64,000 nucleotides of DNA, taken from positions 25,234,001 to 25,298,000 of the forward strand of contig NC_077222.1 of NCBI RefSeq assembly GCF_024763615.1. Reading direction: 5' to 3'. Below, piece after piece: positions 58,201-64,000 of the stretch. Numbering within the stretch: the stretch's first letter is position 1; each line of letters opens with the position of its first letter. The stretch comes from Phlebotomus papatasi (taxonomy: Eukaryota > Arthropoda > Insecta > Diptera > Psychodidae). A model generated the notes under the pieces. It saw only the letters and a list, made by a program, of their open reading frames with translations, did no database searches and was not told the origin of the DNA. Made by a program: the position numbers and the translations under genes.

Positions 58201-61200
58201 ACTAAAATGATTAACTCCTTGATATTTGGAGTGATAAAATTCTGTTTTTTTTTTTTTCATTTTTTTCACTATCTGTTTTCTAAGATACTGTAATTTATGT
58301 TTTAATTTATAATTTACTGATATTTTGCATAAGTGTCCTATATATAACTCACCTTTGTACACGTTCACACATTCCAAAAATTCGCCAACAATGCAGTCGA
58401 TAACCCAACTACCCTCTTTTTGGCATCTTGTGACGTTTTGAGACTATTTTAAATCAGTCTCTTTCTGATTTAAATATGCCTCAGATTTATTGAGCATGTC
58501 TTGTCACCGTCAAGATAAAACATCCTTTGAATCAGGGTTTTGTTTCACCAACTCTGTAAATAAAATCGTAAAATTTGTAAAGAAATAAAAAGTACCAAAA
58601 AAGGAAGTGTTGTAACATTGCGATGGCTTGCTTTTTACAATGAAATTTATTGTCAATTGTTATTTATTGTAAGTTATGCCTTCGCTATTCTTTTTAATCT
58701 GATAATTTTACACCCCCTCCCAATGATGCGCTATCCATATGATATTAATGCTGATATTGTGTCACGATAGGACGCGATGATATTTGAAATTTATCACTTT
58801 ATTTGTAGAACTGGATTAAGTTTTTTTTTCACACGTAGAAAAGAAGTTGCAAGCGCCACAGCATCTAATACAACATTTTCAAAAAATACCAGAATTTTTG
58901 TCTTTTCCTGCCAAATATTTCACTTTCTCTCCGATATTCTTGGTATTGTAAAGAAATTTGCATACTTACTGTTTTATTCACGCAGCTTTAGTCCTTAAAA
59001 TCACTTTTTCTCACATTAACACAATAAAAAACTCACGAAGACACTCTTTCCTGTTGGACGCGCACAAAAGACTGAAACCAAATGATGAATGCGAAAAATT
59101 AGTTGCGTCTTTTTGTTCCGTAACACTAAGGAGGTGTTAAAAAAACACTATTTAAGTGAACTTTTCACACTTATTTTGGAATTTCCTCATATTTGTTGCT
59201 AGAGGTGTAAATTTCACACCTCACGAGGTTTAAATCTTCTGTAACGAATTATTTCTCTAAATAATACACTTTTATACTTTTTTCAAACTAATAATGAAAC
59301 AAAAGTGTAATAGAATTCATACACGTCGTACTTTTGATTGTCTATATGGCGAAAACTACATTTTAGGTGGTTTTTTAAAGGTTGTATGAAAAGTGTAAAT
59401 TTAACACTCGGAAGAGTTAAATTTTGTAAAGCGAAATTGGTGTGAATCCCACTTTTTTCTCATATTTTTAGTGTGAATCTAAACCCCGATTGCCATGGTG
59501 CATATTCAACACCTTTTTCTAACCCCGGCTCCCAGATTCATTTCCCTCAGTGTTTTTATTAGTTTTTCTTTCAATAATACTTTTTAATAAAAAAAAATCG
59601 CAACTAGGTTGAAACAAGACAATATATTGAAGAGAATTTTAAGACCTTTCCAATGGTACAAAGTTTGTTGCAATCGGTTAAGCATAATTTTGCATAAAGA
59701 CAATTTGTAGAAAAAAAACTGATAAACCAGATCGCCATTTTTCCTTTCAGGACGCGTAAGTGGTATTTTAGAAATATTGAAGAGTTTAATTTAGTATTTT
59801 GAAATCGGTTTAATTATGTTAGTTTTACCCGTCTTACCATTATATCGAAAGTACTTATCATCGTGACTAATACTGTGTCATGTGAAGTCTTAAACAAGTT
59901 TCTTGAATTCTTAGAATGTGCTGATGATGAAAAGTATCAAGGAAAATTCATCGGGAAGATCAACTCGTATCATCATCAAGTTTCTGGAGATGTTTATGCT
60001 GTAGATGAGAACACTTTTCTCCTTTCAAGCTTCAATTATGACGGAAACGGAGCTGATACATTCTTCTGGAGCGGCGCTTCAAATCGTCCTGGACCTCAGG
60101 GATTCATAGTTCCCGATGAATACGGAAAGTAAGTCCCATCAAAAAAATCCGCAATTCATCGTATCTAAACTTGACATCTTTCAGGACAAACATCCTTGAG
60201 AGATATTTCAACAAGGACTTCACCCTAAAGCTTCCGGACAATAAAAAGATCACAGAAGTCAAGTGGTTGGCAATTTATGATCTCAACAGTCAGAATGACT
60301 TTGGGGACGTTTACATTCCTGAAGACTTTGAACCGCCAACGCCTCAGAAGGGGGGTAGTTTCTCAAAAGGAACACATGGGGTCCGTAGCGAAAGTATTGA
60401 GATCCTTGATTCAAAAACGATCAGGATTCCAGATTTTAGTTACACAGGAGGTGGAAAGAGAACCCATTTCTTCGCAGGTGTTGGTCCTGCGCCATCTAAC
60501 AAGGGCAACAAGATTCCAGATGAACTGGGATAGTAAGTAAACCAAGATACTTCTTGGAAAGCCCTTAGATTAGTTCATCAAACTCGATCTATCTTTTAGT
60601 TTGGATCCTATACGCATTTACGACAAGGAAACCATCACGCTGGAGCTTCCCGGAGACATGACGATCTTCAATATCGATTGGATAAGCGTTTTCGATCTTG
60701 AGACCAATGAAAATTTCGGATCGATCCTTATTCCAGATGATCTAAACGTTCCACCTTCTTTGATCAAAATCCAACAACATCCAGCTGCCCTACCGAATTG
60801 TAAACAACTTCACAAGGACATGAGGATCTCCTGGGAGGTCTTTGGTCCTCAGATAACGATTGAGTTGGCTGGACAGGTTCTTCCAGATGAATACATGTCC
60901 TTTGGCCTCTCGGGATCTGAAGAGAGGAGTCAAATGCTAGGAGCAGATGTTGTAGTAGCTTACATCGATGGGTACAGGGGATACGCAACGGACTACAACA
61001 TCACGTCCCTAGCTCCGGTAAAGTCCCAAACCTTCTTTTTTACTGAAAGAACTAGTGTTTACCAGAAATTCCTTTTAGTGCGTTCAAGTCCTCGGTCAGA
61101 ATAAAGGAGTCTGTCGGGATGATGTTGTTGGAGGATTAGACAGTTTCCAACTTCACACGTTCACAAGAGAAGATGGAATCAACACGATAACCTTCCGAAG

Positions 61201-62192
61201 AACTCTGATTTCATGTAAGACTTACCCGTTGTCCTTGCTTCCCTAAGCATACTAACCCGGATTTATTCATAGCTGATAATGGAGACAAGGAGTTCCTTCT
61301 GGACAGACCGATGTTTGTTGTTTGGGCCATGGGGCGTCTAGATTCAAACAAAGAACCAGCCTTCCATGACATCTATCCCAGAGAGGACGTTGTAATCCAT
61401 TTCAACTCTTCCGATCCCGTTAACGATTGCTTCAGCTTCACGAGAAGCGAACATTCACAACTCAAAGAACCCTGGGAAAAGACTCAAATCTTCGACAGAA
61501 GTATCAGATCCTTCACGGCAGTTTTGGGTCCAGCGGGAGGAAAAAGAGGCTACCAAGGGATTACGGGTTGGTTCGAGTATTCTAACTAAGGAAGAAGTTC
61601 TGATCACTGTCGTTTTCTTTCAGGGCATGTTTCGAATGGTCTAGCTTGGTACATCAACGGAGTTATGATTCCTGAACTTTGGCTCAGACGAGGCCTCACC
61701 TACGCCTTCCGAGTCCATGGTGGGAATAATCCTCACTCTCCTGAATACTACCATCCTTTAGTTATAACAGACGAACCGAAAGGGGGCTACGACCGTCTGA
61801 CAGACGCTAAACAATCAGAGATCAGGGTCCTAGCAGGAGTAGAGTTTACAAGGAGAGGTCGACCTAAACCTACAGCTGCCGGTCCGCTTTGTATTGCTCG
61901 TCATCAGGAGCATCAAGATCGTCGGCTTGACGATGAGTACCCTACATTTAAGAAGTTCAATCGAACACTCCATTACACTTGCGAACCCGGAGATCCTGCT
62001 ATCCTCGAAATCACACCCAACACTTCCTGGCCCGACGTCGTGTACTACAATAGCTTCACACACGCCAACATGGGCTGGAAAATCCACATTGTGGATAGTT
62101 TTTCGACAAACGTTGGGAGCAGTCAGCGTTTAGAGATTGCTCTGTTCCTTCTAGCACTGGTCTTTTCTCACGCGATGACGCTAAGGAACTAA
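52170..62192 (+). CDS. knk: Knickkopf, chitin-organising DM13/DOMON protein (7 coding exons)
   Basis: Knickkopf orders newly made chitin and shields it from chitinases in cuticle and trachea; it is extracellular and GPI-anchored. Coding exons: 52170-52242, 59915-60128, 60185-60532, 60600-61017, 61079-61214, 61273-61566, 61624-62192, giving 683 residues plus stop, about the family's usual size. All junctions keep phase with GT/AG. Domains seen: signal peptide 1-24; first DM13 about 29-142 (INSYHHQVSGDVYAVDE); second DM13 about 153-260; DOMON about 280-425 (MSFGLSG, QMLGADVVVAY); cupredoxin-like C-terminal part about 485-650 (VVYYNSFTHANMGWKIHIVD). A hydrophobic tail (ALFLLALVF) after small residues fits a GPI signal. 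Skeletor is the closest relative, but segments such as CVQVLGQNKGVCRDDVVGG and EFTRRGRPKPTA fit Knk. Family assignment is very sure; knk versus a paralogue fairly sure. Exon 1 is inferred. Confidence 0.85.
52243..54890. other. knk intron 1, 5' part, no element recognised
   Basis: The open frame at 52070-52621 overlaps exon 1 in another frame and extends into the intron. It has no motif and turns lysine-rich and low-complexity, so I do not call it. 52914-53274 has frames with no motif. AT-rich. Confidence 0.5.
54891..55181. mobile_element. hAT-like MITE, copy 3
   Basis: Matches 4016-4294 and 14017-14294 (CATAGAGGCACTGAAGACTA ... TTCACTTTTTATTAGGCTTG ... GCCCCTG). The left terminus is rearranged (CTCGACATCTTGCACGACAT), and an extra T-rich run lies near 55040. 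Confidence 0.75.
55182..55357. other. knk intron 1 spacer
   Basis: AT-rich spacer, nothing recognised. Confidence 0.4.
55361..55660. mobile_element. hairpin MITE with ~125 bp arms
   Basis: The left arm (about 55361-55493) and right arm (about 55530-55660) mirror each other. Examples are CCCAGAGCTTTCGGTCCCGA against CGGAACCGAAAGCTCTGGGG, and CTTCAGTGGTCGACTAA against TTAGTCGACCACTGAAG. Only about 40 bp separates the arms. GC-richer than the intron around it. No target duplication was found. Confidence 0.85.
55661..56149. other. knk intron 1 spacer
   Basis: AT-rich, nothing recognised. Confidence 0.45.
56150..59552. mobile_element. 3.4 kb CACTG-ended DNA element in knk intron 1
   Basis: Starts CACTGAGAGAAATACGGG and ends CATTTCCCTCAGTG. 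Both subterminal zones (56160-56450 and 59120-59530) repeat GGTGTGAAA / TTTCACACC and AACCCC(GA) words in both orientations, as is known for CACTA-type elements whose transposase binds subterminal repeats. CACTG ends also occur in Chapaev. TSD is unclear (TT on both sides). No transposase was recognised; the interior frames at 57188-57418, 58183-58377 and 58777-59140 show no known motif. A minus-strand donor-like CAAAG/GTGAGT lies near 58353. Confidence 0.65.
59553..59914. other. end of knk intron 1
   Basis: AT-rich up to the exon 2 acceptor at 59913-59914. A second strong acceptor-like site, TTTTTCCTTTCAG at 59738-59750, is followed after 5 nt by GTAAGT, but using it would break the reading frame. 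Confidence 0.6.
59915..60128 (+). CDS. knk: knk coding exon 2 (start of first DM13)
   Basis: Acceptor TGAATTCTTAG/AATGTG. Encodes CADDEKYQGKFIGKINSY... through RPGPQGFIVPDEYG. Donor GGAAA/GTAAGT. Followed by a 56 nt intron. The open frame continues upstream to 59863, but that part is intronic in this model. Confidence 0.85.
60185..60532 (+). CDS. knk: knk coding exon 3 (DM13-1 end, DM13-2 start)
   Basis: Acceptor CATCTTTCAG/GACAAAC and donor GGGATA/GTAAGT. Encodes TNILERYFNKDFTLKLPDN... and HGVRSESIEILDS..., ending at KIPDELG. Confidence 0.9.
60600..61017 (+). CDS. knk: knk coding exon 4 (DM13-2 end, DOMON start)
   Basis: Acceptor ATCTTTTAG/TTTGG and donor GCTCCG/GTAAAG in phase 0. Contains FGSILIPDDLNVPPSL closing DM13-2 and the DOMON strands ISWEVFGPQITIELAG and MSFGLSG. 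Confidence 0.9.
61079..61214 (+). CDS. knk: knk coding exon 5 (DOMON)
   Basis: Acceptor TCCTTTTAG/TGCGTT and donor TTTCAT/GTAAGA. Encodes CVQVLGQNKGVCRDDVVGG and then LDSFQLHTFTREDGI, a stretch that singles out Knickkopf within the family. Confidence 0.9.
61273..61566 (+). CDS. knk: knk coding exon 6 (DOMON end)
   Basis: Acceptor TATTCATAG/CTGAT. The donor is the weaker ACGG/GTTGGT, chosen because it restores ITGHVSNG across the junction. Encodes FVVWAMGRLDS and AVLGPAGGKRGYQG. Confidence 0.85.
61624..62192 (+). CDS. knk: knk coding exon 7 (C-terminal domain and GPI signal)
   Basis: Acceptor TTTTCTTTCAG/GGCATG. Encodes GLAWYINGVMIPELWL, YHPLVITDEPKGGYD, NRTLHYTCEPGDPAI and WPDVVYYNSFTHANMG. 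It ends in a hydrophobic GPI-type tail and a TAA stop at 62190-62192. The 569 nt exon has no in-frame break. Confidence 0.95.
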
Positions 62193-63260
62193 AGGGTTCC
62201 TTAGAGGTTTGAGAGGTGTATGTCTGCTGACTTATGGTATGTCCACAATCCTATTGACATCTAAAATTTCTTCCTTACAATCCTATATTATCACTCTTCG
62301 GCCTGGATTACTTGGATTAATGTACTGTCAGGTATTTGGTTTAAAATCCAACAACACCGATTTGACTTGGTATTCTGATACTTAGTCTTGAGTCCTGATC
62401 AACAATTTTTCTTTCCAAACTGAGTTTTGGATTCGGTGCGTAGACCTTGAAGTCTCCTGTATCCCACGCCATACTTGGGATCAAAACTAATTTAGTTTCT
62501 TCTCTAAACCTAAAGCGGTCTTCAGACAAGAAGTTTAGCACAGTTTCTGAAGGTTCTTTAGTCCTAAATTAGAACTTAATCCAGATGGCTAAGTCTTAGG
62601 TCTGAAGCCCGAATAATGATCTCTTTTAGTAACACACTAAATCGAGTGGAAGCTTAGACAACGACTTCTGAAAATACTCTACGCATTTTTCAGAAGAGTC
62701 TTCCTAATTCCAACAGAAATTTTATTACTGATAAAGAACATTTAACAAAGAATTTAGTTTGTCTGCAGCCGTGACCAAATAATCCAAAACCTTTACTTTT
62801 CTAAATTCAATCGAAGGGGTACATAGTCTTTTAAAACTTCAGATGGTTCATATTGATATCCAAAATAATGAATACCAATCACAACTCATAGCAGCGTCCC
62901 ACTCCTTAAACCCCTTAAACCGAAAGAAGGACCCTTCCCTGCCAACTTTAGTCAAGATCAAGATGGGTTCGTTTCGAATCAAATATTTAATCTTTCAAAC
63001 TCCAGTTGGGATACCCCTTCTTTCCGATCTCTAGAAACAGAATCAATATTCCAAATATTCACCTTGCCATATTTCAGACCCAACATTCTTTCATGCTTCA
63101 TTCCGGATAAAAAACTTGTTTTTCCAATCAGTTCAGATCCAGGACCGTCTTTCTAGCGTCTATCCGAATTAAGACACAGTTTTATCAAACATCAGTTTAG
63201 ATTGAGAACTCTTCTCTACAAGATCATAAAAAGATTAAATCTTTCTAAATTTCAATCCAG
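62193..63260. other. knk 3' flank
   Basis: 3' UTR and downstream DNA. I see no AATAAA close to the stop, so the poly(A) site is not placed. 62580-62620 contains GGCTAAGTCTTAGGTCTGAAG, a loose echo of the MITE family at 44215-44405. The short frames at 62341-62541 (-) and 62843-63034 (+) have no motif. Confidence 0.45.
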
Positions 63261-63898
63261 TAGCCGAATTTTACAATATCAAATATGAGAATGAGATTTT
63301 CAAATGTCAGAATCCTATACTCAAACTCACACTACTCACATTGATTTGAGAACGTTTTGTCGAAAAATCGCATGGAACTTGCACAATGAGATGCTCAGAG
63401 CAAAAGTGGACCATTTTAATAGGGAAATGCACACAATAGAATAGAGACCACTCTTGCTCTGAGCGTCTCCAATGTGAGTTGAGTTTCAACTCAATGTGAG
63501 TAAAATTGTGTGAGTTTGGGCAAAAAAGTTTGAGTTTGATAATTGAGTAAACTCAACATTTTTATCTTTCACATTTACTAAAAACAAACATGTTCAAAAA
63601 TATCTAAAATTATACTATGTATTATTTTTTATGAATATTGCAATATGAATTAGCATCTAATTGTGCGAGTTGCATGCGATTTTTCGAAAAAAAAATCGCA
63701 TGCAACTCTAGTATCTAAAATTATACTATTTATTATTTTTTATGAATATTGCAATATGAATTAGCATCTAATTGTGCGAGTTGCATGCGATTTTTCGAAA
63801 AAAACGTTCTCAAATCAATGTGAGTAGTGTGAGTTTGAGAATAGGATTCTCACATTTGAAAATCTCATTCTCATATTTGATATTGTAAAATTCGGCTA
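63261..63898. mobile_element. 638 bp hairpin element with ~110 bp TIRs
   Basis: Left TAGCCGAATTTTACAATATC to about 63380 is mirrored almost perfectly by the right arm from about 63785 to TTCGGCTA at 63898. The right half also holds a ~110 bp direct tandem duplication (ATTATACTATNTATTATTTT... to GATTTTTCGAAAAAA, near 63605-63700 and 63715-63805). A third arm-like piece, GTGTGAGTTTGGGC, lies near 63508. Non-coding. Confidence 0.85.
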
Positions 63899-64000
63899 CA
63901 GATCAGGATCCCGTTTTTTGCGAACTGCTTGTATCGAGAACTCATTTATTTTAATTATGTGTACGATTCTTTCTTTATAAATTTCACCTCGTTCGAGAAA

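Noticed and set aside
59738..59760. A 5 nt micro-exon (strong TTTTTCCTTTCAG acceptor followed by GTAAGT)
   Set aside because: Adding 5 nt between exon 1 and exon 2 would shift the frame, while direct joining keeps it. Treated as a chance or decoy site.
59863..59914. ATG at 59863 as the knk start
   Set aside because: The frame from here lacks a signal peptide, which an extracellular GPI-anchored protein needs. The CTTAG at 59910-59914 is a good acceptor in phase with exon 1.
60277..62133. Other frames over the knk exons (60277-60540, 60764-60988 -, 61830-62087 -, 61894-62133)
   Set aside because: They are shadows of the knk coding exons without their own motifs.

Overview
This is a gene-poor, AT-rich insect window. 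One gene can be read with confidence: a knickkopf (knk) orthologue on the + strand at 52170..62192. Its GPI-anchored DM13-DM13-DOMON product and its 56-67 nt short introns mark an insect. The AT-richness and repeat style make me favour a nematoceran fly (sand-fly-like), but that species guess is inference.

Layout. 0-19 kb is a graveyard of small terminal-inverted-repeat (TIR) elements. These include two piggyBac-like ones with CCCTTT ends at TTAA-type sites, hAT-like ones with CAGGGG ends, pogo-like and other TA-flanked ones, and TTA-flanked ones. The same stretch holds a 1.8 kb element with internal ~300 bp repeats and a 2.3 kb fold-back built as A-A-B-B. At 19080..28075 lies a 9 kb fold-back element. 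Its arms are arrays of a 93 bp unit (29 copies left, 8 right) and a 147 bp unit (about 3.7 versus about 27.4 copies), closed by matching ends that carry a LINE-like 3' tail. 28-37 kb is gene-free and carries about two dozen scattered copies of a T-rich motif around TTTTCKATGTTTT. 37-51 kb holds two more inverted arrays of short repeats (39.4-40.0 and 47.2-47.9 kb), remnants of a non-LTR retrotransposon C-terminus, more small TIR elements, a clean nested insertion at 50.8-51.3 kb, and a GC-richer block at 45.1-46.3 kb that may be a 5' exon of a minus-strand gene. 52-62 kb is knk, whose 7.7 kb first intron contains a 3.4 kb CACTG-ended element. 63.3-63.9 kb is another long hairpin repeat.

How it fits together. 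Knk organises and protects newly made chitin in insect cuticle. I assembled seven coding exons (683 residues plus stop). All six junctions keep phase, including a signal-peptide exon 7.7 kb upstream. The very long open frames between 19.3 and 27.6 kb are, in my reading, by-products of repeat units whose length is a multiple of three, not genes. No tRNA, rRNA, CRISPR or complete transposase was seen.
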